NCBI RefSeq assembly: GCF_007990935.1 | Contig: NZ_BJXJ01000038.1 | Location: 1-38,999 of the forward strand | DNA: 38,999 nucleotides | Source: Vibrio sagamiensis NBRC 104589 | GTDB taxonomy: Bacteria > Pseudomonadota > Gammaproteobacteria > Enterobacterales > Vibrionaceae | Direction of reading: 5' to 3' | Shown: piece by piece, positions 1 to 7,018 of the stretch | Layout: each line of letters starts with the position of its first letter | Numbering within the stretch: position 1 is the first letter of the stretch | Translations under genes and position numbers: made by a program | The notes under the pieces: model-generated | The model's input: the letters and a program-made list of their open reading frames with translations, nothing else | Database searches by the model: none | What the model was told of the DNA's origin: nothing

Positions 1-225
1 GGCCACGATCATGAAGAACATCACGATCACAAACATGGCGGCCATGGTGAATTTTCTGCACAATACCAGTTCCATTGTGAGAACATCACTCAACTCGACT
101 CTATCGATACCTCTTGGTTTACCCAGTTTGTTACCACAAAGGCAATCAACGCCAACGTATTTACCGATAACATTCAGGCTTCAACAGAGCTTGATAAAAC
201 CAAGACCCGTATCAAGCTAAAATAA
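1..225 (+). CDS. zrgA: ZrgA-family zinc uptake protein, C-terminal fragment
   Basis: This is an open frame entering from the left edge in frame 1 and ending at TAA 223-225, so only the last 74 residues are present. The visible part opens with a His/Asp/Glu-rich stretch (GHDHEEHHDHKHGGHGE), which looks like a metal-binding loop. A conserved-looking tail follows, with one Cys and the pattern DTSWFTQF. This matches the C-terminal half of the DUF2796/ZrgA family, periplasmic His-rich proteins linked to zinc uptake in Vibrio cholerae (established for that family). The ABC ATPase, permease and DUF3299 genes that follow on the same strand support the call. The start and signal peptide lie outside the window. 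The family call is fairly sure; zinc as substrate is inferred from homologs. Confidence 0.8.
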   Translation, partial: GHDHEEHHDHKHGGHGEFSAQYQFHCENITQLDSIDTSWFTQFVTTKAINANVFTDNIQASTELDKTKTRIKLK

Positions 226-370
226 TCACCCGTGTCACAATCAATGGCCTTTAAACAGACACTAAAATCACTTTGTATCATGACTGCAATGAGAATAGTG
301 TGTAGTGAAAATATTATGTAATAAGAATATTGCGTGATTAAAGTATTTTGAAGGCCTTGATTAAAACAAA

Positions 371-401
371 ATGAGGGAGTAAGTAACTACTTACCCCTCA
401 T
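371..401 (+). promoter_or_regulatory. Hairpin between zrgA and the ABC ATPase gene
   Basis: A near-perfect inverted repeat (ATGAGGGAGTAAGT / ACTTACCCCTCAT, one bulge) sits in the 195-nt gap between the ZrgA-like gene and the ATPase gene. It ends about 20 nt before the ATPase ATG. No T-run follows, so it is a poor intrinsic terminator. An mRNA processing or stability hairpin, or a protein-binding dyad, fits better. Upstream at 310-331 is an A+T-rich stretch with AATATT at both ends that could hold a promoter, but no clear -35/-10 pair is seen. Confidence 0.4.
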
Positions 402-420
402 TGCAACTTTGGTAACCAAC

Positions 421-1149
421 ATGACTGAAACCACGTCAAACGTTGTTGAGCTCAATAACGCTAAGTTTGTCTGGCCCGGCTCAGCAAACGCCACCATTGA
501 TATTAAACAATTAAACATTGCTCATGGCGAACATGTGTTTATTAAAGGTCCTAGTGGCTGCGGTAAATCAACCTTACTTGCCTTGCTTACGGGCATCAAT
601 GTGCTTTCTTCAGGAACCTTATCGGTGTTAGGTACCGATCTTGCTCAGTTGCGCTCAAGCCAACGCGATAAATTCCGCGCTGATCATATTGGCTATATTT
701 TCCAACAATTTAACTTATTGCCTTACTTAACGGTCGTGGAAAATGTCCTTATTCCCTGCCAGTTCAGTGAGGTCCGTCTGCGTAGAGGCGCACCTAATGC
801 TTCTCTCCATACAATGAAAGAGCAGGCCATCGCACTCCTGACCCGTTTACGCCTGCCCGAAGAATTACATCATCGACGGGTCTCCGAACTCAGTATTGGT
901 CAGCAACAACGTGTCGCCGCAGCTCGCGCACTAATAGGTAATCCAGGGCTGGTTATTGCCGATGAACCCACTTCTGCCTTAGATCATGATAATCGCAAAG
1001 CCTTTATCGAATTGCTCATGGAGCAAACCAGCCACGCTAACGCCACACTCATTTTTGTTAGCCATGACCCGACGCTAGAGCCTTTATTCCACAAAGTCAT
1101 TAGCTTACCTGAAATCAATCAAGCTCAGCACATGGGGGAAAGATCATGA
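421..1149 (+). CDS. ABC transporter ATP-binding protein (MacB/LolD-like), zinc locus
   Basis: A 242-residue ABC ATPase that would power the FtsX-like permease encoded next. Visible motifs: Walker A GPSGCGKST (43-51), Q-loop in FQQFN (about 94-98), signature LSIGQQQR (157-164), Walker B VIADEP (178-183) and an H-loop His at 215 (VSHD). All catalytic elements are present. The signature reads LSIGQQQR rather than the usual LSGGQ, a common variant in this subfamily. The ATG at 421 is chosen; an in-frame TTG at 409 would add four residues, and neither start has a strong Shine-Dalgarno. The stop overlaps the permease start by 4 nt (ATGA), implying translational coupling. In V. cholerae the equivalent gene is part of the zrgABCDE zinc uptake cluster; which letter applies is not certain, so no symbol is given. 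Confidence 0.85.
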   Translation: MTETTSNVVELNNAKFVWPGSANATIDIKQLNIAHGEHVFIKGPSGCGKSTLLALLTGINVLSSGTLSVLGTDLAQLRSSQRDKFRADHIGYIFQQFNLLPYLTVVENVLIPCQFSEVRLRRGAPNASLHTMKEQAIALLTRLRLPEELHHRRVSELSIGQQQRVAAARALIGNPGLVIADEPTSALDHDNRKAFIELLMEQTSHANATLIFVSHDPTLEPLFHKVISLPEINQAQHMGERS

Positions 1150-2405
1150 AAACCATCGCAATACTCGCTTGGAAGAGCTTGATGAATCGTAAAGCGACGG
1201 CGCTACTGACTGTTTTGACAGTTTCTATCTCCGTTGTTCTTTTACTGGGTGTAGAGCGAATTCGAACTGAGGCAAAAGACAGTTTCGCTAATACCATTTC
1301 GGGAACAGACTTAATTATTGGTGGCCGTTCAGGACAAGTTAACCTGTTGCTCTATTCCGTATTTCGCATTGGTAATGCAACCAATAACATTGACTGGAAA
1401 AGTTACCAAGAATTTGCCAATCACCGAGCTGTAGATTGGGCTATCCCGATTTCACTCGGTGATTCCCATAAAGGGTTCCGAGTAATGGGCACCAACCACA
1501 GCTACTTTGAGCATTATAAATATGGAAGTAAGCAACCACTTACTTTCTCTCAAGGTAAGGAGTTCAATGGTTTATTTGAAACCGTCTTAGGCGCGGACGT
1601 AGCAAAACAGCTTGGCTACAAAATTGGTAGCGAGATCATCATTGCTCATGGCATCAGCGACGTTGGTTTTAGCAGGCATGATAACTTACCTTTCAAAGTT
1701 GTCGGTATTCTGGCGCCAACGGGCACACCGGTTGATAAGACCGTCCATGTTTCCTTAGAAGCCATTGAAGCAATACACGTGGGATGGGAAAGTGGCGCTC
1801 GCTTGGGGCCAACTCCAGATGCAGAGACGTTAAAAACAAAAGCGCTACAACCAGAACAAATTACCGCCATGCTTGTCGGTTTGAAGTCGAGAATTCAAAC
1901 CTTTACACTACAAAGACAAATTAACACCTATACCCAAGAGCCACTCAGCGCTATTATGCCGGGTGTCGCACTGCAAGAATTATGGGGTATGATGTCCGTG
2001 GCGGAGCAAGCCTTAATGGCAGTGTCTGGCTTTGTTGTCATTGCAGGCCTACTGGGCATGCTCAGTAGCCTTCTAACCAGCTTACAAGAACGCAGGCGCG
2101 AAATGGCGATTCTTAGGGCCATGGGGGCTAGGCCAAAACACATTTTCTCGTTATTAATTAGTGAAGCCAGTCTACTGACTTTCGCGGGTATTATAACAGG
2201 TGTGGTCGGCCTCTATCTGGTGCTCGCTTTTATACAGCCTCTCATTCAGCAGCATTATGGTATCCATATATCGTTAACGCCTCTGTCGAGTTATGAATGG
2301 ATACTGATTGGTTTAGTCCAGTGCGCAGGTATTTTTATTGGCTTTATCCCAGCATTTCGTGCTTATCAACAATCACTCAGCGATGGAATGACCATAAGGA
2401 TTTAA
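1146..2405 (+). CDS. FtsX-like ABC transporter permease
   Basis: A 419-residue inner-membrane permease of the MacB/FtsX type. One N-terminal membrane segment (about 14-35) is followed by a large extracytoplasmic domain (about 40-280) and three further membrane segments (about 285-313, 335-360 and 385-408). The conserved cytoplasmic loop LQERRREMAILRAMGA precedes the third segment and is typical of the contact with the ATPase. It overlaps the ATPase gene by 4 nt and is followed 6 nt later by the DUF3299 gene, so the three are almost certainly one transcript. FtsX-like permeases usually do mechanical work on periplasmic or lipoprotein partners rather than channel metal directly, so the role in metal uptake is inferred from the neighbouring His-rich protein. 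Confidence 0.85.
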   Translation: MKTIAILAWKSLMNRKATALLTVLTVSISVVLLLGVERIRTEAKDSFANTISGTDLIIGGRSGQVNLLLYSVFRIGNATNNIDWKSYQEFANHRAVDWAIPISLGDSHKGFRVMGTNHSYFEHYKYGSKQPLTFSQGKEFNGLFETVLGADVAKQLGYKIGSEIIIAHGISDVGFSRHDNLPFKVVGILAPTGTPVDKTVHVSLEAIEAIHVGWESGARLGPTPDAETLKTKALQPEQITAMLVGLKSRIQTFTLQRQINTYTQEPLSAIMPGVALQELWGMMSVAEQALMAVSGFVVIAGLLGMLSSLLTSLQERRREMAILRAMGARPKHIFSLLISEASLLTFAGIITGVVGLYLVLAFIQPLIQQHYGIHISLTPLSSYEWILIGLVQCAGIFIGFIPAFRAYQQSLSDGMTIRI

Positions 2406-2411
2406 TAGATT

Positions 2412-2966
2412 ATGTGGAAAAATATTTTGGTAAATAGCGTCCTGCTGATGTCATTAACGACAACAGGTATCGCTGCTGCAGCTTCAACCAGTGAAGTAAA
2501 TAAAAACAGCGATGCTAAAAAAGCAGTGCAGACAGAAAGTAAAGTACAAGTCTTGGATTGGATCGATCTCATTCCTGAAGCAGAACGAAAAATGTTTGAT
2601 TCTGGTGGAATGCCGGCTGCTAACCACAGTGGCGGCCAAGCCAAACAAAATAAAGTCGGTATGGTACGTAAAGATCTGAATGGTAAAACCGTTAAGATAC
2701 CTGGGTTTGTTATACCATTAGAGGGTGATGCTAACTCTGTCACTGAGTTTTTACTCGTGCCTTACTTTGGAGCATGTATTCATGTACCACCACCACCACC
2801 AAACCAAATCATCTATGTGAAGTTTCCTAAAGGTGCGCCAGTACAAGACTTATGGGATGTGGTTTATGTTATCGGTACATTGAAAACACAAACAATGAAC
2901 CATGAAATCGCAGAAACAGGTTACGTACTTGAAGGCTCCAAACTTGAACCCTATGATGATATGTAA
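2412..2966 (+). CDS. DUF3299 exported protein
   Basis: A 184-residue protein with an N-terminal signal sequence (hydrophobic run about 5-24, AAAA cleavage region) and no other membrane segment, so probably periplasmic. The hallmark of DUF3299 is present: FLLVPYFGACIHVPPPPP with a conserved Cys and His (about 113-130), preceded by the GFVIPLEGD motif and followed by YVLEGSKLEPYDDM at the C-terminus. The biochemical function of the family is not known to me. In vibrios it accompanies the FtsX-like permease and ATPase, and the Cys/His core may bind metal (inference). It is the last gene of the operon and is followed by an intrinsic terminator. Confidence 0.85.
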   Translation: MWKNILVNSVLLMSLTTTGIAAAASTSEVNKNSDAKKAVQTESKVQVLDWIDLIPEAERKMFDSGGMPAANHSGGQAKQNKVGMVRKDLNGKTVKIPGFVIPLEGDANSVTEFLLVPYFGACIHVPPPPPNQIIYVKFPKGAPVQDLWDVVYVIGTLKTQTMNHEIAETGYVLEGSKLEPYDDM

Positions 2967-2986
2967 TTAGTTTTATCAGCCTTGGT

Positions 2987-3013
2987 AAAAAAGCGCTCTT
3001 GTAGCGCTTTTTT
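2987..3013 (+). terminator. Bidirectional intrinsic terminator after the DUF3299 gene
   Basis: Stem AGCGCT / AGCGCT with loop CTTGT, flanked by A6 on the left and T6 on the right. It can therefore end the zinc operon on + and also stop transcripts arriving from the 34-codon minus-strand ORF. Confidence 0.85.
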
Positions 3014-3166
3014 ATATCTGGACCTTATTAACAAAGTTTTAAGGCTCATCAACTATCACTAATTAACTTAAAAAGACTACATTAAACACGATGAACCTAA
3101 CTTTACAACGCATTGACCATTCGAAGACGTTAGTTCTTGATCTATATTAAAATCATTAAAAATAAA

Positions 3167-3271
3167 CTAAACAATATAGCGCGATAAATACGCTAACGAT
3201 CCAATGTAAATTGTAAAGACAAATACAAACGATAGATATTTCTTTAGCTTTCTTACATCTAAATACTTCAT
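3167..3271 (-). CDS. Small single-pass membrane protein (34 aa), unrecognised
   Basis: A 34-residue ORF on the minus strand starting with ATG at 3271 and ending with TAG at 3167-3169. The start is preceded by a full GGAGG four bases upstream (GGAGGAAAGATG), among the strongest Shine-Dalgarno sequences in the window. The product has a basic N-terminus (MKYLDVRKLKKY), one hydrophobic segment of about 18 residues (13-30) and a short tail with one Arg, which predicts N-in single-pass topology. A perfect 11-bp inverted repeat (3285-3316) lies just upstream in the presumed leader. A weak promoter candidate is TTTACA (3339-3334) with AATGAT (3316-3311) 17 bases on. I do not recognise the protein; it could be a small regulator of a membrane complex or a type I toxin-like peptide. 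Confidence 0.55.
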   Translation of the reverse strand: MKYLDVRKLKKYLSFVFVFTIYIGSLAYLSRYIV

Positions 3272-3284
3272 CTTTCCTCCAATC

Positions 3285-3316
3285 AATGATAACAACTTTA
3301 ACAACTTGTTATCATT
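3285..3316 (-). repeat. Perfect 11-bp inverted repeat upstream of the 34-aa ORF
   Basis: Arms AATGATAACAA (3285-3295) and TTGTTATCATT (3306-3316) pair perfectly around a 10-nt centre. Read on the minus strand it ends four bases before the GGAGG of the small ORF. It is either a 5' UTR hairpin able to influence ribosome access or an operator dyad overlapping a possible -10. The half-sites resemble the AATGATAA half of a Fur box, but the spacing does not fit a Fur box. Confidence 0.6.
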
Positions 3317-3423
3317 TTGGGTAGTATTTATTTTGTAAAAATAATGATGAGGTAATAGTTGCAAAAGTCAGAAAGGTGTAGATTCAGGAAAGCAGCATTT
3401 GTCAGCACTCGATAGGAGAATAC

Positions 3424-4314
3424 ATGACGGAACCCATTCAGCCATCTGTTATCAACTCAAAAGAAACAGCAAATAATGATAAGAAATCCAGTTATATTAA
3501 AGGCAGTGCTGATCGAGTAAAGAATATCGCTCAAATATATGGACTTGATGCTCTCATGCACTCAGAACCACCTGTGAAAAACACTCAAGAAAGAGCTCAA
3601 CTGCGGGAGCAACGTCGCCAAGAACAAAGACAAAAAAACCTAGAGCAAATTTTAAAGCTGTCACACAGTGCATGCCGTGATGAAACAGCGGGAGACCCAG
3701 ACCCAGATTGGCTCACACGCTTTTTCGATCTCGCCCAAGATATCCAAAATAACGCTATGCAGAAACTATGGGCACAAGTGATGAAACTAGAGGTGATAAA
3801 TCCGGGGTCAACGTCACTAAAAGCATTAAAAGTACTCAAAGATATGTCTCTAAAAGAAGCACAAGCATTACAACGTTCAGCGGCTTTGGCTTGTAGTTTT
3901 GGCGGCGATACCAGCAAAAAGCTATTAACTGGCTATAAATCTCATAATGGCCTGTTCAGTTTTGGCAAACGCGACTCCAATTACCATCTCAATATGGGTA
4001 ACTTTCAATTGCCCTTTTCAAGTCTATTAGTGTTAATAGAGCTTGGATTACTTCACCGTACTGAGTTGGAATCAGGAGAGATTGACATTGACTCCCCTCT
4101 GCTGCTCAACTATCAGGGGAAAAACCTCTCCCTGCAGGTACATAGTAAAGGAGTTCGTCTGCTGTACTATCGCTTTACACCGACGGGGAACGAGTTATGT
4201 CGATTACTCGGTAATAAACCCAACAGCCAGTTCTACGATCAAATGATCGCCCTGTTAAATCACAAGTTTAGCGTGCAAAGTGATGTAAAAAGCACGGTGG
4301 ACTATACCGTCTAA
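3424..4314 (+). CDS. TIGR03899 family protein, unknown function
   Basis: A 296-residue cytoplasmic protein with no signal or membrane segment. After a low-complexity start, a charged, probably coiled-coil stretch rich in Arg/Gln/Glu spans about 55-80. The conserved-looking core follows: DPDPDWLTRFFDLAQDI (about 94-110), QNNAMQKLWAQVM, and LKVLKDMSLKEAQALQRSAA (about 138-157). This agrees with the TIGR03899/DUF2806-like proteins of vibrios and relatives, for which I know no function. Start: AGGAG at 3414-3418 lies five bases before the ATG. It sits between the zinc locus and the sulfate operon and converges with cysC. Confidence 0.75.
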   Translation: MTEPIQPSVINSKETANNDKKSSYIKGSADRVKNIAQIYGLDALMHSEPPVKNTQERAQLREQRRQEQRQKNLEQILKLSHSACRDETAGDPDPDWLTRFFDLAQDIQNNAMQKLWAQVMKLEVINPGSTSLKALKVLKDMSLKEAQALQRSAALACSFGGDTSKKLLTGYKSHNGLFSFGKRDSNYHLNMGNFQLPFSSLLVLIELGLLHRTELESGEIDIDSPLLLNYQGKNLSLQVHSKGVRLLYYRFTPTGNELCRLLGNKPNSQFYDQMIALLNHKFSVQSDVKSTVDYTV

Positions 4315-4334
4315 TATCACCATTACATGCGATG

Positions 4335-4366
4335 ATACCCAAGTAACCTCAGGGTGCTTGGATAGA
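4335..4366. repeat. Intergenic dispersed repeat, copy 1
   Basis: The element reads ATACCCAAGTAACCTCAGGG then TGCTTGGATAGA. CCAAG and CTTGG can pair to form a short stem. Three related copies occur at 13226-13257, 17501-17534 and 37883-37911, each just downstream of a gene's stop codon. This copy lies in the convergent gap between the TIGR03899 gene and cysC. Confidence 0.65.
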
Positions 4367-4409
4367 CACTCTATCACTCAAACTACGAGGGATGCCTGTT
4401 GATTTAGCC

Positions 4410-5027
4410 CTAACGAATAATGCCTCGCTGCTGCATGGTTTCGATACACAGCTCAACAAGCTCAGCCACACTTTTCTCACCAGCAGGTAAATCGATCTCG
4501 GGAGTGAGTGGGGCCTGATATTCTGAGTCAATCCCTGTGAAGTGGCGGATCTCCCCTGCTCGTGCTTTTTTGTATAGCCCTTTAGGATCTCTTTTTTCGC
4601 ACACTTCTAAAGAAGCATTAACGTAGACCTCAATAAATTCATTTTCTGGCAGTAAATCACGAACTAACTGACGTTCTTCACGATGTGGTGAGATAAAAGC
4701 AGATAAGACAATCAAACCCGCATCTGCCATCAACTTTGCTAATTCACCAATACGACGAATATTTTCACGGCGATCCTGTTCCGAAAAGCCGAGATCACGA
4801 CACAGTCCATGACGAACATTATCCCCATCCAGCAAATAAGTATGATAACCCAACTGCGCTAAGCGTGTTTCTAAGGCCCCAGCTACTGTCGATTTTCCTG
4901 CACCAGACAGCCCGGTAAACCACAGCACGGCAGGTTTTTGCTGCTTTAAATTGGCACGAGTCCGCTTATCAATAGCGTGCTGGTGCCAAACAATATTTTG
5001 ATCTTTTAACAGGGTATCGACTGTCAT
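4410..5027 (-). CDS. cysC: Adenylyl-sulfate kinase CysC
   Basis: A 205-residue APS kinase that phosphorylates adenosine 5'-phosphosulfate to PAPS with ATP, the second activation step of assimilatory sulfate reduction. It has the P-loop GLSGAGKS (39-46), the DGDNVRHGL motif (67-75), FSEQDRRENIRRIGE (81-95) and the FISPHREER segment, whose Ser113 corresponds to the phosphoserine position described in E. coli CysC. Length is normal. It is the last gene of the minus-strand sulfate operon, 24 nt behind the SLC13 permease gene, with AGAAGG ahead of the ATG. No strong terminator is seen downstream; the dispersed repeat at 4335-4366 may provide a stem. Confidence 0.95.
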   Translation of the reverse strand: MTVDTLLKDQNIVWHQHAIDKRTRANLKQQKPAVLWFTGLSGAGKSTVAGALETRLAQLGYHTYLLDGDNVRHGLCRDLGFSEQDRRENIRRIGELAKLMADAGLIVLSAFISPHREERQLVRDLLPENEFIEVYVNASLEVCEKRDPKGLYKKARAGEIRHFTGIDSEYQAPLTPEIDLPAGEKSVAELVELCIETMQQRGIIR

Positions 5028-5051
5028 AGTAACCTTCTGAATATTTTAAAA

Positions 5052-6776
5052 TTAAAAGGGGAAGAAGACCGGAATCAACGTAAGTACAAGAACAGAATAA
5101 ACAATCGAGATCGGTACCCCGACTCTCACATAGTCACTCAATGTGTAGTTACCTACGCTATAAACCAACAAGTTGGTTTGGTAGCCATAAGGTGAAATAA
5201 AGCTGGCACTGGCCCCAAATAACACCGCCATAATAAACGGCATAGGATCAACGCCATAGCCTACTGCCATACTGTAGCCAATCGGGAAAGATAACGCTGC
5301 AGCAGCATTATTGGTGACAAGTTCGGTTAATACCAACGTCATGATGTAAGTGGCCACTAACGCTCCAAACACCCCCCAGCCATCAAAAGCTTGCATGAAC
5401 ACTTCGCCCATACGAACCGAAAGCCCTGACGATATCATTAACTGAGCAATCGACAGCGCACAGCCAACGATCACCACAATATCGATGGGAAAGCGACGCC
5501 GCAGTTCAGACATTTGAATCACACCAAAGGCCAGTAAAGTGAGTAAATAAGCAGCCAAGCCTTTAAGTATCGGTACCCACTCCAGCAACGCTCCAGCAAT
5601 CACAGTAGCAAAGCCAGCCAATACAAAAGCAGACTTATTACGATCCAAGCGCGCACTAGAATCCAAATCATTAATAACAACAAACTCTTTACGATGCGCT
5701 TTACGCTCAGCTTCAAAACGTTTTCCTGGCACTAGAACTAATGTATCACCGGGGGCAAGATGAATATTTCCCAATCCACCTTCCAAACGTTCATGACCTC
5801 GACGAATGGCGACAACCACCGCGTCAAAGCGATCACGAAAGCGACTTTGCTTCAGGGTCTGATGACAAAAAGTGGCAGAAGAGCTCACGACCACTTCCAT
5901 AAAGTTTTGACCATTGAGGTGTTGCTGACCAAATAGGGTTAAACCCGGAATTTCCTGTAAGGTTGCAACACTTTCAACATCACCACAAAACAATAATCGA
6001 TCGCGTGCTTCAAGGACAAAGTCAGGCCCAACCGATGGCACCGTCACACCATCACGAATCACTTCCGCTAAAAATAACTTTCGTAAGGCTCGCAAATTAT
6101 TTTTGCTAATCGTATGACCAACCAAAGGAGAATCTGATTCTACGCGCGATTCTAAAAAGTACGGTAACTCCTCTTGGTTTTGCTCATCATAACTGGGTAA
6201 CAAATAGCTCAGCGGGATCAAAATTAATAACCCACAGAAAAGCACCACCAAACCTATCAAGGTCGGACTGAAAAAGCTCAAGCTTGGCAAGCCAACATCT
6301 TCGACAAAGCTATTGATGATCAAATTGGTTGAGGTGCCGATCAACGTCAGCGTACCACCCAAAATTGCGGCATAAGAAAGAGGAATTAACAACTTAGAAG
6401 GCGCATGTTGCTGATTACGTTTTATCGCACCAATTAAAGACACCACAACCGCGGTGTTATTCGTGAAAGAGGAAAGCAATGCTGTTGAGAGACCCAGTTT
6501 AGCGATCACACTGCCTAAACGTCCTTGAGAAATACTGCGACTCACCCAACTGATTAACAAGGTCTTTTCAAGCGCACAAGAAACCAAGATCAGCAGCACC
6601 AAAGTCAATAAAGAAGCATTGGTGAAGTTCGATGCAACCGTTTGAAGTTCAATACAACCGAGCATAAAGGCAATAAAAGCAGCACCCGCAAATACATAAC
6701 TGGGCTTTAGCTTTGTCATGATCAAACAAGTAATAATACCCAGCAAGATCGCAAATACCATCACTTGTTCCCACAT
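5052..6776 (-). CDS. SLC13/DASS family permease with two RCK-C domains, probable sulfate transporter
   Basis: A 574-residue inner-membrane transporter of the divalent anion:sodium symporter (SLC13) superfamily. N-terminal membrane segments (about 5-195) include SFTNNTAVVVSLIG and IGTSTNLIINSF, family-type substrate/sodium-site motifs. Two TrkA-C (RCK-C) domains follow (about 210-285 and 290-365), then a second membrane half (about 380-574) carrying TNNAAAALSFPIGYSM. The split membrane core with paired cytoplasmic RCK-C domains is typical of SAC1-like sulfate permeases. It lies between cysN and cysC, and this context is the main reason to infer sulfate as substrate. AAGGAAA precedes the ATG. 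A 242-nt gap separates it from cysN. Confidence 0.9.
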   Translation of the reverse strand: MWEQVMVFAILLGIITCLIMTKLKPSYVFAGAAFIAFMLGCIELQTVASNFTNASLLTLVLLILVSCALEKTLLISWVSRSISQGRLGSVIAKLGLSTALLSSFTNNTAVVVSLIGAIKRNQQHAPSKLLIPLSYAAILGGTLTLIGTSTNLIINSFVEDVGLPSLSFFSPTLIGLVVLFCGLLILIPLSYLLPSYDEQNQEELPYFLESRVESDSPLVGHTISKNNLRALRKLFLAEVIRDGVTVPSVGPDFVLEARDRLLFCGDVESVATLQEIPGLTLFGQQHLNGQNFMEVVVSSSATFCHQTLKQSRFRDRFDAVVVAIRRGHERLEGGLGNIHLAPGDTLVLVPGKRFEAERKAHRKEFVVINDLDSSARLDRNKSAFVLAGFATVIAGALLEWVPILKGLAAYLLTLLAFGVIQMSELRRRFPIDIVVIVGCALSIAQLMISSGLSVRMGEVFMQAFDGWGVFGALVATYIMTLVLTELVTNNAAAALSFPIGYSMAVGYGVDPMPFIMAVLFGASASFISPYGYQTNLLVYSVGNYTLSDYVRVGVPISIVYSVLVLTLIPVFFPF

Positions 6777-6873
6777 AATATTTCCTTAGCAATAAGCCCA
6801 ATGCAAGTAACACAACAGCTTGAACCGAGCGATACGACCACCTGATGAGAGCCTTGTCGGATAAAACCAGTTG

Positions 6874-6945
6874 GTCAGTACACAGAACAATCCGTCATAA
6901 AGAACGATCAGTCACAAAAAGCCATCAGTCAGCGAAAAAGAACAC
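6874..6945 (-). repeat. Imperfect 18-nt tandem repeat in the cysN-permease gap
   Basis: About three to four degenerate units are visible on + as AGAACAATCCGTCAT, AGAACGATCAGTCAC, AAGCCATCAGTCAGCG and AAGAACACC, linked by A-runs. The unit is roughly AGAACnATCAGTCAnAAA. The array lies in the transcribed gap between cysN and the permease gene. No ORF or clear promoter is visible in the 242-nt gap. Confidence 0.5.
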
Positions 6946-7018
6946 CAGAGGCTCAACCAAAATCGATATCAGCACTCTGGGTTCTTGGGGGAGCGGCTCA
7001 CTGACACATGAAACTGAT

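Noticed and set aside
11..220. 69-codon ORF starting MKNITITNMAAM at the left edge
   Set aside because: It overlaps in another frame the His-rich ZrgA-like C-terminus, which is the coherent product.
2786..2806. Low-complexity CCACCACCACCA stretch
   Set aside because: It encodes the conserved Pro run of the DUF3299 motif, not a microsatellite of interest.
3285..3316. Fur box
   Set aside because: Half-sites look Fur-like but the dyad spans 32 bp with a 10-nt centre, not the 19-bp arrangement.
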